From Hyphomonadaceae bacterium BL14 (GTDB lineage Bacteria > Pseudomonadota > Alphaproteobacteria > Caulobacterales > Maricaulaceae): a stretch of 64,000 nt of DNA. This document shows, piece after piece, positions 8,420 to 17,234 of the stretch. Under the pieces are notes generated by a model, which was not told the origin of the DNA, ran no database searches, and saw only the letters and a list, made by a program, of their open reading frames with translations. The stretch covers positions 1,003,765-1,067,764 of the forward strand of contig CP091242.1 in assembly GCA_027627705.1 (NCBI GenBank). The letters run 5' to 3'. The stretch's first letter is position 1. Each line of letters starts with the position of its first letter. A program made the position numbers and the translations under genes.

Positions 8420-8496
8420 CCACCTCCCGCCGTGACGCTTGGCGCAGCGGCGCTTGCGCGCGTATGATGCCTGCAGACACGGCCGGAGGGGGCTCC

Positions 8497-8520
8497 ATGA
8501 CACAGGAATTGCGGCGATGA
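8497..8520 (+). other. Possible 7-codon leader ORF overlapping the next gene
   Basis: ATG at 8497 follows a strong GGAGGGGG site and encodes MTQELRR; its TGA overlaps the ATG of the next gene (ATGA, 8517-8520). The following gene lacks a good ribosome site of its own, so translational coupling through this mini-ORF is plausible. It could also be chance. Confidence 0.3.
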
Positions 8521-8981
8521 GCCGGGCCGCGCCCGCCGGCGTAATTGCAGGCATTGCCCTGGCACCCGGCTTTGGCGCGCTGGTAGCGGTGGCGGGGATG
8601 ATGACCCTGTCGGCCCTGCAAGGCTCGGCGGCGGCCAATCTGCCCCTGGGCCAGCTCGCCCCGCTGGCGGGCGAGGTGTGGCTGTACGCCCTCGCCTTCG
8701 CTTACCCGGCGGCGGCGGTCTTCCTGATCCTGTGGCTCGCCCTGCGCGGGCTTGGTGGTCTGGGCACCGCGCTGGCCGGCGCGCTGGCGGGGCTGGGTGC
8801 CATGGCCGCGTATCTGCGCCGCATTCATGACGGCGACTGGATGTGGGCACTGGCCGACGGGCGCGACATCGCCACCCTCACCTTGCCCGAAGCCCCCGGT
8901 GCCTTCGCCCTGCCCCTCACCGGCCTGATCGCCGGTCTGGCCGCCGCCTGGCTGTTCGGCGCGCTGGCGGGTCGAAAGTGA
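8517..8981 (+). CDS. Hypothetical four-helix membrane protein
   Basis: A 154-residue hydrophobic protein with about four predicted membrane segments, rich in Ala, Gly and Leu and with no motif I recognise. The fourth segment ends shortly before a basic Gly-Arg-Lys tail, so the C-terminus is probably cytoplasmic if the positive-inside rule holds. The ATG at 8517 lies inside the stop of a 7-codon leader frame that carries the only strong ribosome site nearby. In-frame codons further upstream (from 8439) would add a hydrophilic Arg-rich extension and are less likely. No function can be assigned. Confidence 0.6.
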   Translation: MSRAAPAGVIAGIALAPGFGALVAVAGMMTLSALQGSAAANLPLGQLAPLAGEVWLYALAFAYPAAAVFLILWLALRGLGGLGTALAGALAGLGAMAAYLRRIHDGDWMWALADGRDIATLTLPEAPGAFALPLTGLIAGLAAAWLFGALAGRK

Positions 8982-9016
8982 GCGGGGACAGCATTCCCGT
9001 CTGAGGGCGCCGTTTG

Positions 9017-9029
9017 ACCACATTGTGGT
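9017..9029. promoter_or_regulatory. 13-bp palindrome overlapping a -35-like hexamer
   Basis: ACCACA-T-TGTGGT is a perfect palindrome around a central T and overlaps TTGACC at 9014-9019. A repressor dimer site is possible; it loosely resembles BlaI/CopY-type operators. No convincing -10 at normal spacing was found, so the promoter is unproven. Confidence 0.3.
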
Positions 9030-9067
9030 GTAGTCTTGGCGCGATCCGCCGACGAAGACATGAATGC

Positions 9068-9151
9068 GGCGGTTTTGACCCCGTAAATGGCGGTTTTGAC
9101 CCCGTAACGGTTGATTTTGAACCCGTAACGGGTGGTTTTGAACCCCTAAAC
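9068..9151. repeat. Four tandem 21-bp direct repeats
   Basis: Four back-to-back 21-bp units (9068-9088, 9089-9109, 9110-9130, 9131-9151) share the core GGTTTTGAACCCGTAA with a few changes. The array ends 18 bases before the lipoprotein start. A 21-bp period is two helical turns, so equivalent bases face the same side of the helix. The units are also in frame with the lipoprotein gene and would encode a GGFDPV(N/T) heptad, but its lipoprotein signal starts after the array. Confidence 0.85.
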
Positions 9152-9169
9152 TGCGCTCTGGAGCCCTTC

Positions 9170-9691
9170 ATGACAGCCCTTTTCCGCCTGATAGCCGTCG
9201 CCGCAATCGGGGGATTTCTGGCGGCCTGCGCCAGCACTCCGGCACCGTATTACGGGCCCTCATCCATGTTGCGCGATGGCAGCGGCTTCTCAGACCTGCG
9301 CATCGAAGACCGCCGCTGGCGCGTCAGCTATCAGGGCGCGCCCGGCATGAGCGCGGGCGAGGCCGAGCGTCTGGCGATCCGCCGCGCGGCCGACATCGTG
9401 CTCAATAACGGCTTGGAATGGTTCACGATTACGGACAGCCGCGCCCTCCCGCCACCTCAGGTGCGCAGCGGCGGATCGCCCGTACGGGTCGGCGGGTCGG
9501 TGGGCCGCGGCTGGGGCTCGGGCGGGTTTCGCAGCTCCAGCGTCGGCGTGGGCCTATCCATGGGCGTAGGCAACACGTCCCAATCGGGCCCGCGTGCCGA
9601 AGCCATCATCGAAATCATTGCCGGCGCAGGTGAACCGCGCCCTCACGGGGCCTATGACGCGGCCATCATCGCCGCCGAACCGCTGAGCTGA
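9170..9691 (+). CDS. Lipoprotein, CC0125/CC1285-like
   Basis: A 173-residue predicted outer-envelope lipoprotein. The ATG at 9170 begins a short signal peptide with lipobox LAAC, so Cys20 would be lipidated. The mature part has GSGFSDLRIEDRRWRVSY near the start, then a helix with AERLAIRRAADIVLNNG and WFTI, followed by a Gly/Ser-rich segment. This matches a lipoprotein family of Caulobacter relatives known by locus names CC0125/CC1285 (from memory), function unknown. The frame is open upstream through the 21-bp repeats, but starting there would bury the signal peptide. Regulation may involve the repeats and the palindrome upstream. Confidence 0.8.
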   Translation: MTALFRLIAVAAIGGFLAACASTPAPYYGPSSMLRDGSGFSDLRIEDRRWRVSYQGAPGMSAGEAERLAIRRAADIVLNNGLEWFTITDSRALPPPQVRSGGSPVRVGGSVGRGWGSGGFRSSSVGVGLSMGVGNTSQSGPRAEAIIEIIAGAGEPRPHGAYDAAIIAAEPLS

Positions 9692-9749
9692 GCCCGGGCT
9701 TGTCCCCGCTCAAATTGACGCTTGCCAAGCCGGGCTGACACCCTAGACC

Positions 9750-10730
9750 ATGCCCGGCATGGATCCGCTCGCCGAACGCCTGACCGCCGGAAACCGCACT
9801 GCCCTTGCGCAGGCGATAACCCTTGTGGAATCAACACGCTCCGACCATCAGGCCCGCGCCCGCGCCTTGCTGACCGACATCATGGACCAGACCGGCCGTG
9901 CCTGGCGTATCGGCCTGACCGGCGTGCCGGGGGTGGGCAAATCCACCCTTATTGAATCGCTGGGAACCCATGTGACCGGGCTTGGCCGCAAGGTGGCGGT
10001 GCTGGCCGTCGACCCCTCCTCCAGCCGTACGGGCGGGTCGATCATGGGGGACAAGACGCGCATGGGCGCGCTGGCGACTAACCCCGCCGCCTTCATCCGT
10101 CCCTCACCCAGCGCCGGCACGCTGGGCGGCGTCACCCGCAAGACACGCGAGACCATGCTGCTGTGTGAGGCGGCAGGTTATGATGTTGTTATTGTTGAAA
10201 CTGTTGGCGTCGGCCAGTCAGAGACGGTCGTCGCCGACATGGTAGATGTGTTCGTCGCGCTCATGCTGCCGGGCGCGGGCGACGAGCTTCAGGGCATCAA
10301 AAAAGGCCTTCTGGAACTGGCGGAAATCCTGTTCGTCAACAAGGCGGACGGGGATAACGCCACGCGCGCCCGGCGCGCCGCCCGCGACCTGGAAGCGGCG
10401 CTGCACCTGCTCGCCCCGGCCTCGCCCCACTGGACCGCGCAAGTGCTGACAGGCTCGGCCCTGACCGGTGACGGAATCGCCGGTTTATGGGACGTCATCA
10501 CCACCCATCGCGACATAATGGAGCGCGCCGGGGTCATGGCGCAGCGCCGTTCGGGTCAACAGGTGCGCTGGCTGTGGTCGATGGTGGAGAGCCGCGTGCT
10601 GGACGCGTTCAAAGCCGATCCATCCGTCAAATCCGCCGCCGGGGAGCTGGAACGCGCCGTCGCCTCGGGCCGCCTGCCCGCAAGCGAAGCGGCGGAGAGA
10701 TTGCTGACGGCGGGCGGGATAGTCAGATAA
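9750..10730 (+). CDS. meaB: Methylmalonyl-CoA mutase-associated GTPase MeaB
   Basis: G3E-family P-loop GTPase of 326 residues that protects and reloads adenosylcobalamin on methylmalonyl-CoA mutase. The P-loop GVPGVGKST is at 58-66, followed by [22 protein letters not shown], written here only as its start VLAVDPSS, and the NKAD specificity motif. An alternative ATG at 9759 would remove three residues. The mutase itself is not in the window, but methylmalonyl-CoA epimerase is at 56124-56558, so the pathway is implied. It converges on kbl and their 3' ends overlap by 8 bases, so both stop codons lie in shared sequence. Confidence 0.95.
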   Translation: MPGMDPLAERLTAGNRTALAQAITLVESTRSDHQARARALLTDIMDQTGRAWRIGLTGVPGVGKSTLIESLGTHVTGLGRKVAVLAVDPSSSRTGGSIMGDKTRMGALATNPAAFIRPSPSAGTLGGVTRKTRETMLLCEAAGYDVVIVETVGVGQSETVVADMVDVFVALMLPGAGDELQGIKKGLLELAEILFVNKADGDNATRARRAARDLEAALHLLAPASPHWTAQVLTGSALTGDGIAGLWDVITTHRDIMERAGVMAQRRSGQQVRWLWSMVESRVLDAFKADPSVKSAAGELERAVASGRLPASEAAERLLTAGGIVR

Positions 10731-11925
10731 CCCCCAGCTCACGCCCCACTGTCGCAAACGCCGCCACAGCACGGTCAATCATCTCTGGCGTATGCGCCGC
10801 GCTCATCTGGGTGCGGATGCGGGCCTGGCCCTTGGGCACCACGGGGAAGAAGAAGCCGATCACGTAGACACCTTCATCCATCAGCGCATTGGCCATACGC
10901 TGGCTCAGGGCCGCATCGCCCAGCATGACCGGGATGATCGGGTGCTCGCCGGGCAGCAGCGTGAAGCCGGCATCTGTCATGCCCGCACGGAAGCGTTTGG
11001 CGTTATCGAACAGACGCTTGCGCAGATCATCGCCGCGCTCCACCAGGTCCAGCGCGGTCAGGCTGGCACCGGCGATGGCCGGGGCCAGCGAGTTGGAGAA
11101 CAGATAGGGGCGCGAGCGCTGGCGCAGCATGTCGATCACGCTCTGACGCGCGCAGGTGAACCCGCCCATGGCACCGCCCAGCGCCTTGCCCAGCGTGCCG
11201 GTGACGATGTCGATGCGGCCCATGACGCCGCAATGCTCCGGCGTGCCGCGGCCTTTGGCGCCCATGAAGCCGTGGGCGTGGCAGTCGTCCACCATGGTCA
11301 GCGCGTCATAGCGCTCGGCCAGATCACAGATCCCGGACAGGTTGGCGATATAGCCATCCATGGAGAACACGCCGTCGGTGACGATCAGAATGGTGCGCGC
11401 GCCGTCCGCCCGCGCCTGCTTCAGCTTGGCCTCCAGATCATCCATGTCCGAGTTGGCATAGCGGTAGCGCTTGGCCTTGCACAGGCGCACGCCATCAATG
11501 ATGGAGGCGTGGTTGAGCGCGTCGGACACGATGGCGTCGTGCTCGTCGAGCAAGGGCTCGAACAGCCCGCCATTGGCGTCGAAGGCGGCGGCGTAAAGGA
11601 TCGCGTCCTCGTGGCCTGTGAAGGCGGCCAGGCGCCGCTCCAGCTGGCGATGGACGTCCTGCGCCCCGCAGATGAAGCGCACCGAGGCCACGCCATACCC
11701 GTAGCGATCCAGCGCCGTCTTGGCGGCCTCGATCAGGCGCGGATCATTGGCCAGGCCCAGATAATTATTGGCGCAGAAGTTCAGGACATCCTGGCTACCG
11801 CCTTCAGACTGAACAGAAATCTGCGAGAACTGCTGGGAGGTGATCACCCGCTCGCGCTTGTAGAGACCATCGGCTTCGATCTCCTTGAGAGTGTCGGACA
11901 GACGCTCGTAGAAACTCGCGCTCAT
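10723..11925 (-). CDS. kbl: Glycine C-acetyltransferase (2-amino-3-ketobutyrate CoA ligase)
   Basis: PLP-dependent alpha-oxoamine synthase of 400 residues. It splits 2-amino-3-oxobutyrate with CoA into glycine and acetyl-CoA, the step after Tdh. The PLP lysine is K247 in [20 protein letters not shown] at 211-219 carries the PLP-contacting Asp and His. Length and sequence are typical of Kbl rather than of the related BioF or HemA. Its ATG overlaps the hldE stop (ATGA, 11922-11925), so it is the last gene of the kdsA-hldE-kbl operon. Tdh is encoded separately at 5789-6835. Confidence 0.95.
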   Translation of the reverse strand: MSASFYERLSDTLKEIEADGLYKRERVITSQQFSQISVQSEGGSQDVLNFCANNYLGLANDPRLIEAAKTALDRYGYGVASVRFICGAQDVHRQLERRLAAFTGHEDAILYAAAFDANGGLFEPLLDEHDAIVSDALNHASIIDGVRLCKAKRYRYANSDMDDLEAKLKQARADGARTILIVTDGVFSMDGYIANLSGICDLAERYDALTMVDDCHAHGFMGAKGRGTPEHCGVMGRIDIVTGTLGKALGGAMGGFTCARQSVIDMLRQRSRPYLFSNSLAPAIAGASLTALDLVERGDDLRKRLFDNAKRFRAGMTDAGFTLLPGEHPIIPVMLGDAALSQRMANALMDEGVYVIGFFFPVVPKGQARIRTQMSAAHTPEMIDRAVAAFATVGRELGVI

Positions 11926-13403
11926 AGATTTCCTCCAGGGGCCTTGCCCCTCAATCGATTCACAATCGTCGTGGTGGACAGGCCGGCCGCCAACGGCGCC
12001 AGCACCACCTCGCCGCCACGCGATTTGACATAGGCCGCGCCGGGCAAATCATCCGCGATATAGTCAGCGCCCTTGACCATGACATGGGGATCAAGCGCGC
12101 GGATCAATGCCTCGGGCGTGTCGTCCTCGAACACCACAACCCGGTCCACCATCTCCAGCGACGCCAGCATCAGGGCGCGCGCCGCCGCGTCATTCACAGG
12201 CCGGTCCGGGCCTTTGAGGCGCGCGACAGAGGCGTCGGAGTTAAGCCCAACGACCAGCCGGTCGCAAACCGACGCGGCGTGACGCAGCACCGACAGATGA
12301 CCCGGATGCAGCAGGTCAAAACAGCCATTGGTGAAGCCTACGCGCAACCCATCGGCCCGCCAGCGCGCGCTCAGGCGCGCCGCATTGTCCTGGTCCAGAA
12401 TGCGCCAGTCCGGGGCGGCATGGCCACCCGACGCATCCTCGATCAGCTCATCAGGGGTCACCACCGCCGTGCCGGCCTTGCCCACCGCGACACCAGCGGC
12501 CAGATCGGCCAGCGCCATCGCTTCGGTCAGTTCCACGCCAGCGGCCAGGGCCAGTGACAGCGCGGCCAGGGCCGTATCGCCGGCCCCCGACACGTCAAAC
12601 ACGCTGCGTTGGCGCGAGCGCTGGTGATGCAGCATTCCGTCATCGGTGAGCAGCGTCATCCCCGCGGCACCGCGTGTGACCAGCAAAGCGCGGGTCTGCG
12701 GCAGGCGCGCCTGCAGCGCGCGCAGAGCGGCCTCGGTTTCCCCATCATCGCCCACAGGCAGGCCTGTCTCGGCGGCCAGTTCGGCGGCGTTGGGCTTGAT
12801 CACCATCGCGCCGTCATAACGCTCATAGCCCGACCCGCGCGGGTCCACGCTCACCGGCACGCCGGCCTTGTGCGCCGCCGCGATCAGCCGGGCTGTCAAC
12901 GACGGCGTCAAAAGGCCCCGTCCATAGTCTGACAGGATCAGCACTCCGGCCTCGTCCAGACGGCTTGCCGCCGCGTCGAACACCGCCTCGGCGCTCGGCG
13001 CGCCGACCGCAGATCCCGGGTCGCGATCCACGCAGAACATCTGCTGGTTCTGCGCCACATATCGGATTTTGGCGGGCGTCAGGCGGCCCGCTTCCGTCAC
13101 CAGCAAGGCGGCCTCGCCACACGCCTCGCGCGCCAGAGCGGCGGCTTCTGCGCCTTCGGCGTCATCGCCCGCCACCGAAACCAGGATGGCGCTGCCGCCC
13201 AGGCTGACAATATTGCGCGCCAGATTGCCGGCACCCCCCAGCATCACGCTGCGGCGCGTTTCCGACAGGATCGGGACAGGCGCTTCACGCGAGATGCGCT
13301 CGGTGCGCCCGTAGACGAACCGGTCAAGGATCAGATCGCCAACCACCAGGGCGCGCTGGCCCGCAATGAGCGACAATAGTCGGGCGGCGCGCTCGCGCTG
13401 CAT
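11922..13403 (-). CDS. hldE: Bifunctional heptose-7-phosphate kinase / heptose-1-phosphate adenylyltransferase
   Basis: A 493-residue two-domain enzyme making ADP-D-glycero-D-manno-heptose for the LPS inner core. The N-terminal ribokinase-like domain (about 1-330) has [10 protein letters not shown] at 55-64 and the kinase motif GAGDT at 273-277. The C-terminal nucleotidyltransferase domain has [13 protein letters not shown] at 358-370, the HxGH signature. A GGGAGG ribosome site precedes the ATG. It lies 14 bases after kdsA and overlaps kbl by 4 bases. Both halves are intact, so a single gene covers the two steps that some bacteria split between hldA and hldC. Confidence 0.95.
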   Translation of the reverse strand: MQRERAARLLSLIAGQRALVVGDLILDRFVYGRTERISREAPVPILSETRRSVMLGGAGNLARNIVSLGGSAILVSVAGDDAEGAEAAALAREACGEAALLVTEAGRLTPAKIRYVAQNQQMFCVDRDPGSAVGAPSAEAVFDAAASRLDEAGVLILSDYGRGLLTPSLTARLIAAAHKAGVPVSVDPRGSGYERYDGAMVIKPNAAELAAETGLPVGDDGETEAALRALQARLPQTRALLVTRGAAGMTLLTDDGMLHHQRSRQRSVFDVSGAGDTALAALSLALAAGVELTEAMALADLAAGVAVGKAGTAVVTPDELIEDASGGHAAPDWRILDQDNAARLSARWRADGLRVGFTNGCFDLLHPGHLSVLRHAASVCDRLVVGLNSDASVARLKGPDRPVNDAAARALMLASLEMVDRVVVFEDDTPEALIRALDPHVMVKGADYIADDLPGAAYVKSRGGEVVLAPLAAGLSTTTIVNRLRGKAPGGNL

Positions 13404-13417
13404 GGGCGCCTCCCGGG

Positions 13418-14284
13418 CTAAAGCGCTGTGACCGGACTGGATTTTGCCATCGCATCAAAGGCCTTGAGGTCACGCATGATGGCCTCGAACTTGTTGATCG
13501 GGATCATATTGGGTCCGTCAGACGGCGCATGGTCCGGGTCCGGATGCGTCTCCATGAACACCGCCGCAAGGCCCAGAGACACCGCGGCGCGCGCCAGATA
13601 GGGCGCAAATTCGCGCTGACCGCCGCTGGAGCCGCCCTGCCCGCCGGGTTGCTGGACCGAGTGCGTGGCGTCAAACACCACCGGACAGCCGATCCGGCCC
13701 AGAATGGGGATCGCCCGCATGTCGGTGACCAGCGTGTTATAGCCGAAGCTCACGCCGCGCTCGCATGCCATCACATTGGGGTTGCCGGCACTGGTGACTT
13801 TTTCGACCACGTTCTTCATATCCCAGGGTGCCAGAAACTGACCCTTCTTCACATTGATCGCCTTGCCAGTCTCGGCCGCCGCGATCAGGAGATCGGTCTG
13901 GCGGCACAGAAAAGCCGGGATCTGCAGGACGTCAACAGCCTGGGCCGCGATGGCGCATTGCTCGGCCGTGTGCACGTCGGTCAGGACGGGAAGACCCGTG
14001 GTCTCGCGAATCTCGGCGAAGATCGGCAGTGACGCTTCAAGGCCGAGCCCACGCTGGCCCTTCAGGCTGGTGCGGTTGGCCTTGTCGAACGAGGTTTTGT
14101 AGATCAGCCCGATCCCCACACGGTCAGCCATTTCCTTGAGCGCGGCAGACACTTCCAGCCCGTGGGCCCGGCTTTCGAGCTGGCAGGGACCTGCGATCAG
14201 GACCAGCGGCAATGCATTGCCGATTTCCAGATCACTGGTGCGCGGGCGGGCAAGACGGATGACGGCATTGGGTTCGACAGACAC
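13418..14284 (-). CDS. kdsA: 3-deoxy-8-phosphooctulonate synthase (KDO-8-phosphate synthase)
   Basis: Condenses arabinose-5-phosphate with phosphoenolpyruvate to KDO-8-phosphate for LPS. AGPCQLES near the N-terminus, VKKGQFLAPWDM, and VFDATHSVQQPGG are diagnostic of the family. I chose the GTG at 14284, preceded by GGAG 9 bases upstream, which gives 288 residues, close to the usual 280. An upstream ATG at 14395 would add 37 unrelated Arg-rich residues that run into the divergent promoter region. First gene of kdsA-hldE-kbl. A neuraminate synthase or DAHP synthase is excluded by the overall match. Confidence 0.93.
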   Translation of the reverse strand: MSVEPNAVIRLARPRTSDLEIGNALPLVLIAGPCQLESRAHGLEVSAALKEMADRVGIGLIYKTSFDKANRTSLKGQRGLGLEASLPIFAEIRETTGLPVLTDVHTAEQCAIAAQAVDVLQIPAFLCRQTDLLIAAAETGKAINVKKGQFLAPWDMKNVVEKVTSAGNPNVMACERGVSFGYNTLVTDMRAIPILGRIGCPVVFDATHSVQQPGGQGGSSGGQREFAPYLARAAVSLGLAAVFMETHPDPDHAPSDGPNMIPINKFEAIMRDLKAFDAMAKSSPVTAL

Positions 14285-14343
14285 GGGCAGCGGCTCCAGG
14301 CGGCAGGCGAGGCGCGCAGCTGCACACGCTCGCAGCGGCGGAT

Positions 14344-14373
14344 TGATCCGCCAGAACATGCCTTGCGTATTAC
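14344..14373 (+). promoter_or_regulatory. Candidate ECF-sigma (RpoE/ChrR-type) promoter for photolyase operon
   Basis: TGATCC at 14344-14349, an 18-nt spacer, and TATTAC at 14368-14373, 45 bases before the phrB ATG. The -35 matches what I recall for the singlet-oxygen sigma-E of Rhodobacter sphaeroides (TGATC plus 18-19 nt plus a TAA-like -10), which controls photolyase and cyclopropane-synthase-like genes there. The -10 match is partial. Confidence 0.35.
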
Positions 14374-14418
14374 GATACAAACGCTTTTTCGTCACCCGCC
14401 GCGCGCTGCTGAGACCTC

Positions 14419-15861
14419 ATGACCTCCCCTGCCGCCCCCGTTCTGATCTGGTTTCGACAAGACCTGCGCCTGACGGACAACCCGGCCCTGCTGGCCGCAG
14501 CCGCCACCGGCGCACCTCTCGTGGCCGTCTATGTCCTTGACGATGTGTCACCCGGAGACTGGAAGCGCGGCGCCGCCAGCCGCTGGTGGCTGCACCATTC
14601 GCTGGTGTCGCTGGCGCGCGATATCGCGGCGCTGGGCGGCACCCTCACCCTGAAACGCGGCGATGCGCGTGAGGTGATCCCGGCGCTGGTGCGTGAGACC
14701 GGTGCCAAGGCCGTCTACTGGAACCGCCGCTACGAAGCCTGGGCGCGCACCCGCGACGAAGCGATCAAGACCACCCTGAAACAGGACGGCGTCGACGCCC
14801 GCTCCTTCAACGGATCGCTGATCGTTGAGCCCTGGAGCATCTCCACCAAAACCGGCGCGCCGTACAAGGTGTTCACCCCGTTCTGGAAATCACTGCTTGC
14901 CAATCATGAACCCTCAGAACCGGCCGGCCGTCCCAAGGCATTGAACTGGGCGGCGTTGCAAGACAGCACCTCGCTGGACTCGCTGCAGCTGCTGCCCACC
15001 AGGCCTGACTGGGCGGGCGGACTGCGGGACAGCTGGACGCCCGGCGAAGCCAGCGCCCGGTCCCGCCTGAGCGAATTTGTCGAGGCGCGCGTCAACGCCT
15101 ATGCCGACACGCGAAACCTGCCCGCACAGCACGGCACCTCGCGCCTGTCGCCGCATCTGCATTTTGGTGAAATCTCGCCAAGACAGGTCTGGCAGGCCGT
15201 GCGCGAAGCCGGGCTGGCGCAATCCGATGGCGGGCGCACTTACCTGAGTGAAATCGGCTGGCGCGAGTTCAGCTATAATCTTCTGTACCACTTCCCCGAA
15301 CTGCCTGACGCCAATTTCCAGCCCCGGTTCGACAAGTTTCAGTGGACCGGAACCCGTGACCAGTTTGCCGCCTGGACCCGCGGCGAAACCGGTTACCCGA
15401 TCGTCGACGCCGGGATGAAGGAGCTCTGGCATACCGGCTGGATGCATAACCGGGTGCGGATGATCGTGGCGAGCTTCCTGATCAAGGACCTGTTCGTTCA
15501 CTGGCGTGAAGGCGAGGCCTGGTTCTGGGACACGCTGGTGGACGCCGATCTGGCGAGCAATGCCGCCAGCTGGCAATGGACCGCCGGCTCCGGTGCGGAC
15601 GCCGCGCCGTATTTTCGCATTTTCAATCCTGTGTCTCAGGGCGAAAAGTTCGATCCGGACGGGACTTATGTGCGTAAATGGATTCCACAGCTGGCACGAT
15701 TGCGCGGGAAAGCGATTCACGCGCCATGGACAGTTGACCGCGCTACACTGGCGCGTGCAGGGGTGAGTTTGGGGACCGATTATCCTCTTCCGATCGTAGA
15801 TCATGCCGAAGCGCGCAAGGCCGCGCTTGCGGCGTTTGAGACAATCAAGGACGCAGCATGA
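14419..15861 (+). CDS. phrB: Deoxyribodipyrimidine photolyase
   Basis: Light-driven repair of cyclobutane pyrimidine dimers by a 480-residue FAD protein. The N-terminal antenna-binding domain begins with LIWFRQDLRLTDNPAL. The FAD domain includes GTSRLSPHLHFGEISPR, WREFSYNLLYHFP, and the run from WMHNRVRMIVASFL to ASWQWTAGSGADAAPYFR, typical of class I CPD photolyases and containing the Trp and Asn residues of the active site. It heads a four-gene operon, overlapping the next gene by 4 bases, and may be driven by the promoter motif at 14344. A cryptochrome-like role is less likely given the intact repair motifs. Confidence 0.95.
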   Translation: MTSPAAPVLIWFRQDLRLTDNPALLAAAATGAPLVAVYVLDDVSPGDWKRGAASRWWLHHSLVSLARDIAALGGTLTLKRGDAREVIPALVRETGAKAVYWNRRYEAWARTRDEAIKTTLKQDGVDARSFNGSLIVEPWSISTKTGAPYKVFTPFWKSLLANHEPSEPAGRPKALNWAALQDSTSLDSLQLLPTRPDWAGGLRDSWTPGEASARSRLSEFVEARVNAYADTRNLPAQHGTSRLSPHLHFGEISPRQVWQAVREAGLAQSDGGRTYLSEIGWREFSYNLLYHFPELPDANFQPRFDKFQWTGTRDQFAAWTRGETGYPIVDAGMKELWHTGWMHNRVRMIVASFLIKDLFVHWREGEAWFWDTLVDADLASNAASWQWTAGSGADAAPYFRIFNPVSQGEKFDPDGTYVRKWIPQLARLRGKAIHAPWTVDRATLARAGVSLGTDYPLPIVDHAEARKAALAAFETIKDAA

Positions 15862-17234
15862 CTTCTATCGAGCCGGTTCTGACCCGCCGTTCGCGGATCG
15901 CCGTCATTGGTGCCGGCGTATCCGGCCTGGGTGCCGCATGGGCGCTTCGCACCATGCACGACGTGACCGTGTTCGAGAAAGATTCCCGGCTGGGCGGCCA
16001 CGCCAACACGGTGACCATCGATTATGACGGGACACCCATCGACGTAGACACCGGCTTCATCGTCTATAACGAACTGAACTACCCCAACATGACTGCCCTG
16101 TTCGCCGAGTTGGGCGTGGGCACGTTTCATACCGATATGAGCTTCGGCTTCAGCCTGGATCAGACGCTGGAATGGTCCTCCAATGGGCTGTCAGGCCTGT
16201 TCGCCGATCCGTCCAATCTGTTTCGCCCCGCATTCCTGCGCATGCTGCGCGATATCCTGCACTTCAACGCCTGCGCCCAGCGCGATCTGGCTGCCGGCAA
16301 GCTCGACGGGCTGACGCTTGGCCAGTATCTCGACCAGATCGGTGCCGCAGAGCAGTTCCGGGTCTGCTATCTTCTGCCTATGGGTGCCGCGATCTGGTCC
16401 TCGACCGAGAGCGCCATGGCGGACTATCCCGCTGAAGCCTTCGTCAAATTCTTCAACAATCACAGACTGATGCACGCCAGTCGGCCGAAATGGCAAACCG
16501 TCAAGGGCGGCAGCCGGCAATATGTGACGCGCATTGTGGCCGATCTGGATTCGGCCGGCTGCGCCTTCGCGGGTGCCGCCGCCAGCGTGCGCCGCGACTC
16601 CCGTGGCGTCGAGGTGACCGATGCCACCGGCACCGCGCACCGATTCGACGAAGTGATCCTGGCCTGCCATTCTGACCAGGCGCTCGCCCTGCTTGCCGAC
16701 GCGGATACGGACGAGCGCGAACTGCTGGGTGCCATTCCCTACGCGGCCAATACCGCGGTTCTGCACCGTGACACCACGCTGCTGCCGCGCCGCAAGGGGG
16801 CCCACGCCGCCTGGTGCTATCTGCGTGAAGCGGGCCATGAGGGCGCGTCTGTGACCTACGACATGAACCGGCTGCAGGGGATCGACGCGGACAAGCCGCT
16901 GCTGGTCACGCTCAACCCGGCGCGCGAACCCGATCCGGACAAGGTGTTCGGACGGTATGAGTATGACCACCCGCAATTCACCTCGCCGGGCCTTGCCGCA
17001 CAGCGCATCTTCAACCGCATCCAGGGCGTCAGGCACACCTGGTTCGCCGGCGCGTGGCTGGGATACGGCTTCCACGAAGATGGCCTGCGGGCCGGGCTGC
17101 GGGCCGCGCTGCGTCTGGGCGGTCAGGTTCCGTGGGCGTTTGCAGACGGGGACATCTCGGGCGGTGCGTGGGGGACAGCGGCCGCCGCAGACCGCTCCCA
17201 GCGCCGCACATCCGGTGTGACGGCCGCCGAATGA
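15858..17234 (+). CDS. FAD-dependent amine-oxidase-type oxidoreductase
   Basis: A 458-residue flavoprotein with the dinucleotide-binding motif VIGAGVSGLGAAWAL at 16-30 and LGGHANTV soon after, typical of the amine oxidase/phytoene desaturase superfamily. Members of this subfamily are regularly found beside DUF1365 and cyclopropane-synthase-like genes, where they are thought to oxidise or desaturate membrane acyl chains or help a methyltransferase (inference from context). The start overlaps the photolyase stop and the stop overlaps the DUF1365 start, so the three are tightly coupled. The C-terminal 25 residues are low-complexity. Substrate unproven. Confidence 0.85.
   Translation: MTSIEPVLTRRSRIAVIGAGVSGLGAAWALRTMHDVTVFEKDSRLGGHANTVTIDYDGTPIDVDTGFIVYNELNYPNMTALFAELGVGTFHTDMSFGFSLDQTLEWSSNGLSGLFADPSNLFRPAFLRMLRDILHFNACAQRDLAAGKLDGLTLGQYLDQIGAAEQFRVCYLLPMGAAIWSSTESAMADYPAEAFVKFFNNHRLMHASRPKWQTVKGGSRQYVTRIVADLDSAGCAFAGAAASVRRDSRGVEVTDATGTAHRFDEVILACHSDQALALLADADTDERELLGAIPYAANTAVLHRDTTLLPRRKGAHAAWCYLREAGHEGASVTYDMNRLQGIDADKPLLVTLNPAREPDPDKVFGRYEYDHPQFTSPGLAAQRIFNRIQGVRHTWFAGAWLGYGFHEDGLRAGLRAALRLGGQVPWAFADGDISGGAWGTAAAADRSQRRTSGVTAAE

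Noticed and set aside
9068..9151. Possible CRISPR array or plasmid-type iterons
   Set aside because: The 21-bp units are contiguous with no spacers, and there are no cas, rep or origin-associated genes nearby.
14285..14395. N-terminal extension of kdsA from an upstream ATG
   Set aside because: The added 37 residues match no KdsA, and the GTG at 14284 has a ribosome site and gives a normal length.
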